This document shows, in pieces, positions 1-9,134 of a DNA stretch of 64,000 nt. The notes under the pieces were generated by a model. That model saw nothing but the letters and a program-made list of their open reading frames with translations. It was not told where the DNA came from and searched no databases. The stretch spans positions 129,856 to 193,855 of the forward strand of contig JBGAPT010000001.1 in assembly GCA_044221135.1 (NCBI GenBank). The letters run 5' to 3'. A program made the translations under genes and the position numbers. This DNA comes from UBA4722 sp044221135. GTDB lineage: Bacteria; Pseudomonadota; Gammaproteobacteria; DSM-16500. Each line of letters begins with the position of its first letter. Position 1 is the first letter of the stretch.

Positions 1-1097
1 TTGTATAAACCAATGATATCACCTGGCCACGCTTCATTAATATGCTCACGATCTGAAGCCATAAAGGTCAGTGCTTGCGGAATTTTTACTTCACGGCCCA
101 AGCTGACTTGAAAAACTTTCATCCCTTGCAGATATGTACCGGAGCAAACTCGTAAAAATGCAATGCGATCACGATGCGCAGGATCCATGTTGGCCTGAAT
201 TTTAAAAACAAAACCAGAAAAGGTATTTTCGGTAGGGATTATTTCACGTGTCTTGGTTTCACGTGGTTGCGGCGCTGGAGCATAGTCTGCAAAAGCATCT
301 AACAATTCACGCACACCAAAATTATTCAATGCGGAGCCAAAAAAAACAGGTGTTAATTTACCCGCCAAAAATTCTGACTTATCAAATGTATGACTTGCAC
401 CTTTAACCAATTCTACATTAGCACGAATATCAGATGCCATATCACCCAAAATGCTATCCAGTTCAGGATTATGTAATCCCAAAATTTTAGTGCTGACTTG
501 CTGAATCGCATTTTTCCCCGGCTCATATAAATAAACCGCATCTTCATATAAATGATAAACACCTTTAAAATCCCGTCCCATACCAATAGGCCAGGTAATA
601 GGTGCGCAACGAATTTTCAATATCGTTTCAATTTCATCTAACAAATCAATTGCATCGCGACTATCACGATCCATTTTATTAATAAAACTAATGATAGGCG
701 TGTGACGTAATCGACATACTTCAAGTAATTTAATCGTGCGTTCTTCCACACCTTTAGCTGCATCGATCACCATCAAGGCAGAATCAACTGCTGTCAGCGT
801 GCGATAGGTATCTTCCGAAAAATCAGCGTGACCTGGCGTATCTAATAAATTCATGATATGGGATTTATAAGGAAACTGCATCACGGAAGTCGTCACAGAA
901 ATACCACGCTGTTTCTCCAGCTCCATCCAGTCTGATGTAGCATGGCGCGATGCTTTGCGGCCCTTGACCGTACCCGCCAACTGAATCGCCCCTCCAAATA
1001 ATAAAAGCTTCTCTGTTAAGGTAGTTTTACCCGCATCAGGATGAGAAATAATGGCAAAGGTGCGACGCTTGGCAAGTTGTGTAGTGAGTTCAGACAT
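1..1097 (-). CDS. prfC: Peptide chain release factor 3 (RF3), C-terminus cut by window edge
   Basis: RF3 is a translational GTPase that removes RF1/RF2 from the ribosome after peptide release. The reading frame runs open from an ATG at 1097 to the window edge, giving about 365 residues of a family usually near 530, so roughly the last 160 residues lie outside. GTPase motifs are intact: P-loop HPDAGKTT at residues 19-26, DTPGH at 86-90 and NKMD at 140-143. The RF3-type segment GTVKGRKASRHATSDWMELE, near residues 42-61, separates it from EF-G and EF-Tu. It is followed downstream of its start by the separately transcribed or co-directional rimI; no clear operon signal was seen. Identity is secure. 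Confidence 0.96.
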   Translation of the reverse strand, partial: MSELTTQLAKRRTFAIISHPDAGKTTLTEKLLLFGGAIQLAGTVKGRKASRHATSDWMELEKQRGISVTTSVMQFPYKSHIMNLLDTPGHADFSEDTYRTLTAVDSALMVIDAAKGVEERTIKLLEVCRLRHTPIISFINKMDRDSRDAIDLLDEIETILKIRCAPITWPIGMGRDFKGVYHLYEDAVYLYEPGKNAIQQVSTKILGLHNPELDSILGDMASDIRANVELVKGASHTFDKSEFLAGKLTPVFFGSALNNFGVRELLDAFADYAPAPQPRETKTREIIPTENTFSGFVFKIQANMDPAHRDRIAFLRVCSGTYLQGMKVFQVSLGREVKIPQALTFMASDREHINEAWPGDIIGLY

Positions 1098-1188
1098 AAT
1101 CATCATTCAATTAAAGCAATGAGTGTATTTATTTAGTTGAATCCTATCAAATCTGTTGCTTCAGAGCGAGGACTATATTTGACATCAA

Positions 1189-1629
1189 CTAGGAACCTAT
1201 CTTCTTAGCAAACACCCAGGCATCTTCATGCCCTTCTGCTGCAGAATAATAATTCTTACGCTCACTCATTTTTCTAAAACCCATTTTTTTATAAAGTGCA
1301 ATGGCATTCTCGTTAGAACAACGCACTTCTAGATAAGCAATTTCTGCACTCAGATGCTTAGCTTCCGTTAAAGCTTGCGAGATCAGCTGGGTTCCATAAC
1401 CTTGCCGTTGCAAACGCGGATCTACACAAATATTCAAAATATGGCACTCATCAACCTGCACCAGTACTAAAATAAATCCTATTATTTGATCCTCTTGCAC
1501 AATAGCCCAGCCACGACTCTGTGCCTGAAAACATTTCTCAAACGTTTCTGGAGACCAAGGCGAAAACTGGGTTGCAGCTTCTATTGCACATAATTGGGGT
1601 ATATCTGATGGGGTTAGCGCTCTTAGCAT
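1189..1629 (-). CDS. rimI: Ribosomal protein S18 alanine N-acetyltransferase (GNAT family)
   Basis: A 146-residue GNAT acetyltransferase matching RimI, which transfers acetyl from acetyl-CoA to the N-terminal alanine of ribosomal protein S18. The acetyl-CoA pyrophosphate loop RQGYGT is at residues 75-80. The family signature EVRCSNENAIALYKKMGF starts near 101 and includes the probable catalytic Glu101; NYY near the C-terminus carries the expected tyrosine. I chose the ATG at 1629 because the homologous region begins MLRALTPSDI. An in-frame ATG at 1647 would add six residues that do not look like the family. RimI is often next to tsaB or dnaE-type genes; here it sits beside prfC instead. Confidence 0.9.
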   Translation of the reverse strand: MLRALTPSDIPQLCAIEAATQFSPWSPETFEKCFQAQSRGWAIVQEDQIIGFILVLVQVDECHILNICVDPRLQRQGYGTQLISQALTEAKHLSAEIAYLEVRCSNENAIALYKKMGFRKMSERKNYYSAAEGHEDAWVFAKKIGS

Positions 1630-1825
1630 TTTCTTACAATACCTCATTTTTTCATGTACATAAACCGTTCATTAGCAGCTCGTATTAACCCCTAGATACT
1701 TCTTTACCATGTAGACAAAAAATTACACAAGTCATGGCTTTTTTATATACTTTATGATCTTTTTTTGTTATATTAAGCATTTTATGTATATTTATTATAT
1801 TAATCTTAAACGAGGAAAATACATC

Positions 1826-2230
1826 ATGCATCCAAGAGACTATACAAAACGCAAGCGAAAAAAAATAAAAACGGATCCTAAAACAAGTAATAAGTTAGAA
1901 CAATTAGCATTGGCAGCTTTAACTTCCATTCAAGAATCAAAGGAAAATGAAAAGCCTAACGAAAACCAAGCAGTATCACATCATTCTTCCTGTTTTTTTG
2001 CTCCTAGTACTTCTAGCAACCATGTGCTCCCCATGAAATTCAGCATGGGTATCAATGTGAAAAAAACAGGGGCTATAGAACGTACAACACAAAACGGACC
2101 GTGGACAAGTTTTACCATCAGAAACGGAAGAGTGGCTTATTATAAAATATCAGCTCAGTTAGCACCTACAACCACAGAAAATACTTCAGAAAATGGAACT
2201 AGCATGTCTTCGCAACACAAGTTCAAATAA
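1826..2230 (+). CDS. Hypothetical basic protein, 134 aa
   Basis: Unrecognised. I placed the start at the ATG at 1826 because a GAGG Shine-Dalgarno lies at 1812-1815. An in-frame start 72 bases upstream gives an extension with no ribosome site and an AT-only composition. The N-terminus is strongly basic (RDYTKRKRKKIKTD), the middle is rich in Ser, Asn and Glu, and a possible folded stretch (WTSFTIRNGRVAYYKISAQL) lies around residues 90-115. No signal peptide or membrane segment is visible. The gene stands alone, convergent with lpd, and ends at a shared hairpin. It may be lineage-specific; a role as a secreted effector is possible but there is no direct evidence. Confidence 0.6.
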   Translation: MHPRDYTKRKRKKIKTDPKTSNKLEQLALAALTSIQESKENEKPNENQAVSHHSSCFFAPSTSSNHVLPMKFSMGINVKKTGAIERTTQNGPWTSFTIRNGRVAYYKISAQLAPTTTENTSENGTSMSSQHKFK

Positions 2231-2242
2231 TAAAAATAAGCC

Positions 2243-2275
2243 CTTACCCAATACTCTCTAACAGTGTTGGGTAAG
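2243..2275. terminator. Hairpin between convergent genes
   Basis: Nine perfectly complementary bases (CTTACCCAA and TTGGGTAAG) enclose a 15-base loop between the convergent 134-aa gene and lpd. There is no long U-run on either side, so it is a plausible but not textbook bidirectional terminator. Confidence 0.45.
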
Positions 2276-2295
2276 ATTCTAAAGAAATAATATAA

Positions 2296-3726
2296 CTATT
2301 TATCTTCCGTTTTTTTCTTAGGTAAATATAAATCGGTAATCGTTCCCTCATACACTTCCGCGGCCATTGCTATCGTTTCTGATAAGGTAGGGTGCGCGTG
2401 TATCGTTAATGCAATATCTTCAACATCACACCCCATCTCAATAGCAAGACCGATTTCAGCGACGAGCTCACCTGCATTAGGACCTACAGCACCACCACCG
2501 ATAACGCGATGCGTCTTTTCATCAATAATTAATTTTGTAAGACCTTCATCACGGCCAATACTGAGTGCACGACCACTCGCAGCCCAAGGGAAAGAACCTT
2601 TACCGTATTGTAATCCTTTCGCTTTTGCTTCATTTTCAGTGACGCCGACCCATGCCACTTCTGGATCAGTATACGCAACACTTGGAATACATTTCACATC
2701 GAAATAATGTTTTAAACCAGCGATAACTTCTGCCGCCACACGTCCTTCTGGAATCGCTTTATGCGCCAACATCGGATTACCCGCTATATCACCGATTGCA
2801 AAAATAGTGGGAACATTGGTGCGTTGTTGTTTATCCACAGAAATAAAACCACGTTCATCCACTTTAACACCTGCTTTATCTGCAGCAATTTGATCGCCAT
2901 TCGGACGTCGCCCTGCAGCACATAGAATACGATCAAAACGTTCTGGTTTTTCCGGTGCATTTTCACCTTCAAACGTAACCCATAAACCATCTTTTTTTGC
3001 TTCTACTTTAGTGACTTTTGTTTTCAATAAAATATTTTTATAACGCTTTTGAATACGCTTGAATAAAGGCATTACTAAATCTTTATCGCAGCCTGGGATA
3101 ATTTGATCCATTAATTCAACGATGGTGATCTCGGCACCCAGTGCGTTATAAACAGTGGCCATTTCCAAACCGATAATACCACCGCCGATGACTAACAGTT
3201 TAGCTTGTGTCTCTTCAAGTTCTAATGCGCCAGTGGAATCAATAATACGTGGATCATCGGGTAAAAAAGGCAATTTAACGGGACGTGAGCCTGCAGCAAT
3301 AATAGCATTTTCAAATTTAATAATTTGTTTGCCTTTTGGTGTTTCCACTGAAAGTTGATTGCTTGAGATAAATTGTGCGGTGCCTTGTACAATCTCTACT
3401 TTACGTTGTTTAGCAAGTACTTTTAATCCGCCCGTAAGACGGCTAACCACTTTATTTTTCCACTCACGCAATTTTTTGATATCTATTTTAGGTTTACCAA
3501 AATCAATACCGCAGTCAGCTACTTCATGCACCTCATCCACTACTTTGGCTGCATGTAGCAACGCTTTAGATGGAATACAACCCACATTCAAACAAACACC
3601 ACCGATATTTTCATAGCGCTCTACTAAAATAACTTTTTTGCCTAAATCAGCAGCGCGAAATGCAGCAGTATAACCGCCTGGGCCACTCCCTAACACTACA
3701 ACTTCTGTTTGTAATTCGTTACTCAT
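2296..3726 (-). CDS. lpdA: Dihydrolipoamide dehydrogenase, E3 of pyruvate dehydrogenase
   Basis: FAD-dependent E3 reoxidises the dihydrolipoyl groups of E2 and passes electrons to NAD+. Visible motifs: FAD-binding GSGPGGY near residues 14-20, redox-active disulfide GGVCLNVGCIPSK with Cys45 and Cys50, NAD-binding GGGIIGLEMA near 180-190, and the C-terminal active-site motif HAHPTLSE at 443-450. At 476 residues it has normal length and no N-terminal lipoyl domain. It is the last gene of aceE-aceF-lpd and starts 35 bases after aceF stops, so it is almost certainly co-transcribed. It probably also serves 2-oxoglutarate dehydrogenase, as in other bacteria with one E3. Confidence 0.97.
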   Translation of the reverse strand: MSNELQTEVVVLGSGPGGYTAAFRAADLGKKVILVERYENIGGVCLNVGCIPSKALLHAAKVVDEVHEVADCGIDFGKPKIDIKKLREWKNKVVSRLTGGLKVLAKQRKVEIVQGTAQFISSNQLSVETPKGKQIIKFENAIIAAGSRPVKLPFLPDDPRIIDSTGALELEETQAKLLVIGGGIIGLEMATVYNALGAEITIVELMDQIIPGCDKDLVMPLFKRIQKRYKNILLKTKVTKVEAKKDGLWVTFEGENAPEKPERFDRILCAAGRRPNGDQIAADKAGVKVDERGFISVDKQQRTNVPTIFAIGDIAGNPMLAHKAIPEGRVAAEVIAGLKHYFDVKCIPSVAYTDPEVAWVGVTENEAKAKGLQYGKGSFPWAASGRALSIGRDEGLTKLIIDEKTHRVIGGGAVGPNAGELVAEIGLAIEMGCDVEDIALTIHAHPTLSETIAMAAEVYEGTITDLYLPKKKTEDK

Positions 3727-3761
3727 TGATCAGTTCCTTTATTTCAAATTAATATTTATAT

Positions 3762-5009
3762 CTATAATAGTAAATTACGTGTTTCACTTAACATATTGGA
3801 CAAATAGGTAATAAATCTCGCCCCATCCGCTCCATCAATCACACGATGATCATAAGACAAAGATAAAGGCAACATCAAACGCGGCACAAACTGGCCTTCT
3901 TTATAAACAGGTTTTAATGATGATTTAGACACACCCAAGATCGCAACCTCAGGCATATTCACAATAGGCGTAAAAGCTGTACCGCCAATACCACCTAAAC
4001 TGGATATAGAAAAACAGCCGCCTTGCATCTCATTTGCCGTCAATTGTTTGTTGCGTGCTTTTTCACTCAACACACTTAACTCTTTTGCTAACTCAAGCAA
4101 CCCTTTTTTATCTACATCACGAATAACGGGTACAACTAAGCCATCGGGTGTATCCACTGCCACACCTATATGGACATATTTTTTCAAAATTAAATTTTCA
4201 CCACTTGCATCCAATGAGGCATTAAACTGTGGAAAAGCATCTAATGCTGAGGCAACCGCTTTCATAATAAAAATAAGCGGTGTCAATTTCACACCTTGTT
4301 TTTCTACCCTCGCTTTCTGTTCTACACGAAACGCTTCCAGATCTGTGATATCTGCTTCACCAAATTGCGTGACATGCGGTACTAACAGCCAATTGCGATG
4401 TAAATTTTTTCCAGAAAGTTTTTTAATACGCGAAAGTGGCTGCGTCTCAACTGCACCGAATTTAGTAAAATCAACTGTAGGTGCAGCAGGCAATCCTCCA
4501 CCACTGGATGCTACCTGAGCTAAACGTGATTTAACATAATTTAAAATGTCATCTTTTAAAATACGCTGCTTAGGACCAGTCGGTGCCACTTTCTTTAAAT
4601 CAATACCAAATTCATGCGCTATTTTTCTGACAACAGGCCCTGCATGCACATCAGCATGAGAAGATGGCATGAGCACTGATCCTGGTTCAGTTTTAACAGC
4701 TACAACAGGACTGACAATAGACACTTCAGCAGTTTTCTCAACAGGCGGCTCAGCTGCTGTTGTTTTTCCCGCTGCAACTTCTAAAACAAGGATAGTGGAA
4801 CCTTGCGAAACAGTATCACCCACTTTCACTTTCATTTCTTTCACAATACCTTCATCAGAAGAAGGGACTTCCATGGTTGCTTTATCGGATTCCAATGTCA
4901 GCAACGAGGTATCCACTTTAATGGAATCGCCTACTTTCACTAATACTTCGATCACTGCTACATCAGTCGCACCACCAATATCAGGCACTGTTATATTTTT
5001 AATTGTCAA
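3762..5009 (-). CDS. aceF: Dihydrolipoamide acetyltransferase, E2 of pyruvate dehydrogenase
   Basis: E2 carries the acetyl group from E1 on a lipoyl lysine to CoA. Domains in order: one lipoyl domain (residues 1-80, lipoylated Lys43 in ESDKATMEVPS), a Pro/Ala/Thr linker, a peripheral subunit-binding domain (about 115-160), a second linker, and the catalytic acyltransferase domain ending in DHRVIDGADG with His388 and Asp392. Only one lipoyl domain is present, compared with three in E. coli (630 residues), so this is a short 415-residue form. The start is TTG at 5009 with a GGGGGAA ribosome site upstream; no nearby ATG keeps the conserved N-terminal strand. It is the middle gene of the aceEF-lpd operon. 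Confidence 0.96.
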   Translation of the reverse strand: MTIKNITVPDIGGATDVAVIEVLVKVGDSIKVDTSLLTLESDKATMEVPSSDEGIVKEMKVKVGDTVSQGSTILVLEVAAGKTTAAEPPVEKTAEVSIVSPVVAVKTEPGSVLMPSSHADVHAGPVVRKIAHEFGIDLKKVAPTGPKQRILKDDILNYVKSRLAQVASSGGGLPAAPTVDFTKFGAVETQPLSRIKKLSGKNLHRNWLLVPHVTQFGEADITDLEAFRVEQKARVEKQGVKLTPLIFIMKAVASALDAFPQFNASLDASGENLILKKYVHIGVAVDTPDGLVVPVIRDVDKKGLLELAKELSVLSEKARNKQLTANEMQGGCFSISSLGGIGGTAFTPIVNMPEVAILGVSKSSLKPVYKEGQFVPRLMLPLSLSYDHRVIDGADGARFITYLSNMLSETRNLLL

Positions 5010-5035
5010 AATCTGTTCCCCCTTCTTGAGAATTC

Positions 5036-5063
5036 CCCATCACGTTATGTCAGTGGGAATGAC
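5036..5063. repeat. Short intergenic repeat, diverged copy in aceE-aceF spacer
   Basis: The 19 bases at 5041-5059 match 15 of 19 positions of a motif that occurs exactly at 33065-33083 and 54071-54089 (CGCGTAAGGTCAGCGGGAA). All three copies lie in short spacers between co-directional minus-strand genes and have the same orientation. Confidence 0.5.
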
Positions 5064-5068
5064 TACCT

Positions 5069-7732
5069 TTATACCATCACCGGATTTTGTTTTTCCGGAT
5101 CAATTTTATATTTCTTTAATGCTGCCGTCAGTTGACTCGCAGGTAAAGCGCCTTCTTTTACTAAGGCATATAATGCAGCCACGACAATATGATAACGATC
5201 TACCTCAAAGAATTGACGCAATCTCTCTCTTGTATCACTACGGCCAAAACCATCTGTTCCCAACACAGTATAAGAACGTGAAATAAAGGGTCTAATCTGA
5301 TCAGCATAACTACGAATATAATCCGTTGCAGCGATCACAGGACCTAAATGATTTTGCAAACATTGTTCCAAATAACTTTGTTCTTGTTTTTTTTCAGGTG
5401 AGAACATCTGGCTACGTTGCAATCCAATACCTTCACGTCGTAATTCATTAAAGCTAGTAACACTCCACACATCTGCTGACACACCAAAATCAGTTTCCAA
5501 TAACTCAGCCGCAGCAATCACTTCACGGAGGATTGCGCCGCTTCCCATGAGCTGTACTTTTAATTTTTCTTTACCTGCTTCCTTAAAAAGATACATGCCC
5601 TTAATAATACCTTCTTCAACACCTGCAGGCATCGCAGGTTGTATGTATTTTTCATTCATGGCCATGATGTAGTAAAACACATCCTGTTCTTTTTGATACA
5701 TTTCTTGCAATCCATGCTGAATAATCACTGCCATCTCATAACCAAACGCAGGATCATACGCACGACAATTAGGGACTGCCGATGCAGCCAATAAACTACT
5801 GCCATCTTGATGCTGCAAGCCTTCGCCTTCCAACGTCGTACGACCTGCTGTGGCACCAATCAAAAAACCACGTGCCCGCATATCCGCTGCCGCCCAAATA
5901 AAATCACCTACGCGTTGAAAACCAAACATAGAATAATAAGTAAAAAATGGAATCATCGGAATGTGATGTGTAGCATAAGAAGTTGCCGCTGCAACCCAAG
6001 AAGCCATACAACCCGCTTCTGTAATACCCTCTTCTAGCACTTGGCCATCTTGTGTTTCACGATAATAAAGTAATTGGTCTTTATCTTCAGGCGAATAACG
6101 CTGTCCTACATGTGAATAAATACCAATTTGCCTAAATAATCCTTCCAAACCAAACGTACGCACTTCATCAGAAAAAATAGGCACTATACGTGAACTAATA
6201 TTAGGATCTTTCAACAATACATTGAAAATACGACCTAGCGCCATGGTGGTTGACATGACACGATCACCAGACCCTTGTAATACCGAATCAAATGCAGCTA
6301 AGTCTGGTGTCATCAATGGATTGGAAATAGATAAACGCGCAGGTAAATAACCCTTCAATTTTTCACGTTGCGCATGTAGATACTGCAATTCTGGACTATT
6401 TTTTTCTGGTTTATAAAAAGCAAGATCTTCCAGATTGTTATCTGGAAAAGGAAGTTTAAAACGCTGATGAAATGCTTTGAGTTCCGCTTCCGTCATTTCA
6501 AGTTGATTATGCGCGACATTGCGGCTTTCTGCACTTGCACCTAAACCATATCCTTTAACACTTTGCACCAAAATAGCAGTGGGTTGCCCTTTATGTTTTG
6601 CCGCAGCTGCATACGCTGCATAAATTTTCAATGCATCATGACCGCCGCGATTAAGCTGTGCAATAGCATCATCACTGAGCTCAGCAAATAACGCTTTTAA
6701 TTCTTCATTGTCTCCACATAAAAATGCCCGAGTATAGGCGCCACCTTTTACATACGCATTTTGTAAATCACCATCGACACACTCATTCAAGCGTTTTATT
6801 AATAATCCTTTTTTATCTTTGGCAAATAAAGCATCCCACTGACTATCCCATATGACTTTAATAACATTCCAGCCTGTTCCGCGAAATAAACGCTCAAGCT
6901 CCTGTATAATTTTACTATTGCCGCGCACCAAACCATCTAAGCGTTGCAAATTACAATTCACCACATAAATAATATTATCCAGTTCTTCGCGTGCTGCCAT
7001 CGATAATGCTGCAATCGATTCAGGCTCATCCATTTCACCATCACCACAAAAGAGCCATACCTTACGATCATTCGCTGAAATGAATTTACGATTTTCTAAA
7101 TATTTCAAGAAGCGGGCTTGATATATTGCCTGTAGCGCCCCCAAACCTAAAGAAACAGTCGCAAACTGCCAAAAAGCTGGCATGAGCCATGGATGTGGAT
7201 AAGAAGAAAGACCTTGACCATGCACCTCTTGTCGAAAATTAATAAGATTCTGTTCACTTAACCTGCCTTCAAGAAAAGCACGCGCATAGTTTCCTTCTGA
7301 AGAATGACCTTGAAAATAAACTAAATCACCTGGCGTATCCTGCGTTGCACCACGAAAGAAATGGTTCAACCCCACTTCATACAACGTTGCGATAGAAGCA
7401 TAAGAAGATAAATGCCCGCCCACACCACCTGCCATTTTTTTTGCCCTTAATACCATGCCAATCGCATTCCAGCGATTAATCGCTTCTATACGTTTCTCTA
7501 ATTCCAAATCTCCTGGGTAACTGGGTTGCTGGTCTACAGGAATAGTATTGCAATACGATGTTGCGATAGCACCGGCACCTGCCATTTGAACACCGGAGTG
7601 ACTTGCATTCTCTATCAGTTGTTCGATAATAAAACGTGCGCGTTCAGGCCCTTCATATTCGAGCACGGAAGCTAGCGCTTCCAACCATTCCTGAATTTCT
7701 ACTGAATCAACCTCATCCCGCGTGTTTGTCAT
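5069..7732 (-). CDS. aceE: Pyruvate dehydrogenase E1, homodimeric type
   Basis: Thiamine-diphosphate-dependent E1 decarboxylates pyruvate and reductively acetylates the E2 lipoyl arm. The 887-residue length and full-length match (VDSVEIQEWLEAL at the start, SDTRERLRQFFEVDRYHIV near the end) fit the homodimeric gammaproteobacterial AceE rather than the alpha/beta E1. The thiamine/Mg motif GDGEMDEPES is at residues 230-239, and HGQGLSSYPHPWLMPAFWQF around 171-190 is the typical substrate-channel region. It is the first gene of aceE-aceF-lpd, separated from aceF by 59 bases. No pdhR-type regulator lies next to it, so control cannot be read from this sequence. Confidence 0.98.
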   Translation of the reverse strand: MTNTRDEVDSVEIQEWLEALASVLEYEGPERARFIIEQLIENASHSGVQMAGAGAIATSYCNTIPVDQQPSYPGDLELEKRIEAINRWNAIGMVLRAKKMAGGVGGHLSSYASIATLYEVGLNHFFRGATQDTPGDLVYFQGHSSEGNYARAFLEGRLSEQNLINFRQEVHGQGLSSYPHPWLMPAFWQFATVSLGLGALQAIYQARFLKYLENRKFISANDRKVWLFCGDGEMDEPESIAALSMAAREELDNIIYVVNCNLQRLDGLVRGNSKIIQELERLFRGTGWNVIKVIWDSQWDALFAKDKKGLLIKRLNECVDGDLQNAYVKGGAYTRAFLCGDNEELKALFAELSDDAIAQLNRGGHDALKIYAAYAAAAKHKGQPTAILVQSVKGYGLGASAESRNVAHNQLEMTEAELKAFHQRFKLPFPDNNLEDLAFYKPEKNSPELQYLHAQREKLKGYLPARLSISNPLMTPDLAAFDSVLQGSGDRVMSTTMALGRIFNVLLKDPNISSRIVPIFSDEVRTFGLEGLFRQIGIYSHVGQRYSPEDKDQLLYYRETQDGQVLEEGITEAGCMASWVAAATSYATHHIPMIPFFTYYSMFGFQRVGDFIWAAADMRARGFLIGATAGRTTLEGEGLQHQDGSSLLAASAVPNCRAYDPAFGYEMAVIIQHGLQEMYQKEQDVFYYIMAMNEKYIQPAMPAGVEEGIIKGMYLFKEAGKEKLKVQLMGSGAILREVIAAAELLETDFGVSADVWSVTSFNELRREGIGLQRSQMFSPEKKQEQSYLEQCLQNHLGPVIAATDYIRSYADQIRPFISRSYTVLGTDGFGRSDTRERLRQFFEVDRYHIVVAALYALVKEGALPASQLTAALKKYKIDPEKQNPVMV

Positions 7733-7857
7733 GCTTGATTCCTACTCATTTTATTTTTTACTCTGTTCAATGTATTCCCGACGTGAAGCCTAAATTTATA
7801 TCAATAATATTATTGGACCCAAAATTTTGTCGTATTCTAACCTTAATAAGGCCAGTT

Positions 7858-7970
7858 GTAACTATTCAGCGAACGACTGCTCAATCGTGCCCGTGCCCGC
7901 GTGCGTGCCCGTCTTTTCCCTGCGTAACACATGAGAAAAGACGAGCACGATAAAAGTGCTGAATAGTTAC
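7858..7970. mobile_element. MITE-like element with 13-bp terminal inverted repeats
   Basis: The 113-base element is bounded by perfect 13-base inverted ends (GTAACTATTCAGC at 7858-7870 and its complement at 7958-7970). Inside, the segment reading TCGTGC...GTCTTTTC pairs with GAGAAAAGACGAGCACGA, so almost the whole element can fold on itself. It carries no gene. A truncated relative starts at 25063 and a lone end occurs at 37969-37980. I see no convincing target-site duplication, so mobility is inferred from the ends and the copy number. It lies between the aceE start and the ampE stop. Confidence 0.6.
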
Positions 7971-7982
7971 ATAGATTTCTTA

Positions 7983-8798
7983 TCAGCTCAATAACACTAT
8001 CATCGCCAACACGACCAACCCAATCACAAATGCACGATCAATCAATGCCAACGCTTCTTGCTCTGTAGCTCCTCCTTCAGGCAACCGACCCATATCCAAA
8101 GCCGCAATCCCACATTCGGCCAAAAATTGGCTGTTCGCACTTGGGCCTTTAAAAAAACCACGCTTCCAACAAGTAAATACAGCGGTAAAATGCCCGCCCA
8201 ATGCAAAAAGAAATGCCTCTATCCGTACTGGCAACCAATCCAGCAACCCTTTTAGTTGAGCTGCCAACTTTGCACCCGTCAGCATTTGCGTACTAATTGA
8301 TTCAATCAGCCTATACAACACAGCGCCGACTGGCCCCAACAAGACAAACCAAAACAATACGCCAAAAATACGTTGGTGCGATGCCAAGAAAATGGCGCGC
8401 ACAAAGGCCTGATGAAAAACTTGAGAATTTTCTGCTGCTGGAAGACCAAATGCTGCCTGTACATGGCTAATAGCAGCGGGTTCCTCTTTAGTGAGCTCAT
8501 TCATGCAGCGATAAGTTTGCACCCATAAATTATCGGGGCCTAGACAGTAAAGTAATACGATAACGCTAAAAATGAATTCCAATACTCCCCACCACCCATC
8601 GGCTAAAACATATTGTAGCGCACCGATGATTAACAAAGGAGGCACCACAATCACGACCAATATCAAAGCTGCTGGCAACGCGCTCATCTGTAGACTCAGC
8701 CAACGTTCATAGTTTGAAAACCAGCGCCAATGACGTACGTGGTGCCAATGGAAAAACCGCTCCAATATGAGGGCAATCAAGGTAATCATGAATGTCAT
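7983..8798 (-). CDS. ampE: AmpE-like inner-membrane protein
   Basis: The 271-residue protein matches AmpE (CobD/CbiB-like fold), an inner-membrane protein first described beside AmpD in beta-lactamase induction signalling; its biochemical role is uncertain. Evidence is the N-terminus MTFMITLIALILERFFHWHH, the conserved block LLDWLPVRIEAFLFALGGHF, three to four hydrophobic segments (about 1-15, 45-85, 130-155) and a C-terminal anchor (VIGLVVLAMIVLLS). I moved the start to the ATG at 8798, which has an AGGAAG ribosome site. The longer frame to 8972 runs over the divergent ibaG start and its extra residues do not resemble AmpE. There is no ampD neighbour here. Confidence 0.83.
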   Translation of the reverse strand: MTFMITLIALILERFFHWHHVRHWRWFSNYERWLSLQMSALPAALILVVIVVPPLLIIGALQYVLADGWWGVLEFIFSVIVLLYCLGPDNLWVQTYRCMNELTKEEPAAISHVQAAFGLPAAENSQVFHQAFVRAIFLASHQRIFGVLFWFVLLGPVGAVLYRLIESISTQMLTGAKLAAQLKGLLDWLPVRIEAFLFALGGHFTAVFTCWKRGFFKGPSANSQFLAECGIAALDMGRLPEGGATEQEALALIDRAFVIGLVVLAMIVLLS

Positions 8799-8888
8799 AA
8801 CTTGCTTCCTATCATCTTCAAAATCATTTACAAATTGACGCGCAATCGAGCATACGTTACCCTTACGGCGCCTTAGAGACAATAACCT

Positions 8889-9134
8889 ATGTATCCAGAT
8901 GAGATCAAACAGATAATTGAAGCAGGTATAAAAGAATGCACCGCTATCATCGAGGGCGATGATGGTAAGCATTATACTGCCGTGGTCATCAGCCCTGCCT
9001 TCTCAGGCAAGAATCGTATTCAAAAACAACAGCTTGTATACGCGACACTGAATAACTATCTCACAAATGGCACCTTACATGCCATTTCTATCAAAACTTT
9101 TACGCCAGAGGAGTGGCATAGGCACCATGGATAA
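8889..9134 (+). CDS. ibaG: BolA family protein IbaG
   Basis: An 81-residue class II fold BolA protein. The helix-turn signature RIQKQQLVYATLNNY and the C-terminus HAISIKTFTPEEWHRH match IbaG (YrbA), which works with monothiol glutaredoxins in iron-sulfur cluster handling and acid response in E. coli. The position directly before murA, with an 8-base overlap, is the standard gammaproteobacterial arrangement and supports IbaG over BolA proper. It is divergent from ampE, with about 90 bases between their starts for both promoters. Confidence 0.88.
   Translation: MYPDEIKQIIEAGIKECTAIIEGDDGKHYTAVVISPAFSGKNRIQKQQLVYATLNNYLTNGTLHAISIKTFTPEEWHRHHG

Noticed and set aside
8799..8972. N-terminal extension of AmpE
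   Set aside because: It overlaps the start of divergent ibaG, and a good ribosome site supports the ATG at 8798.
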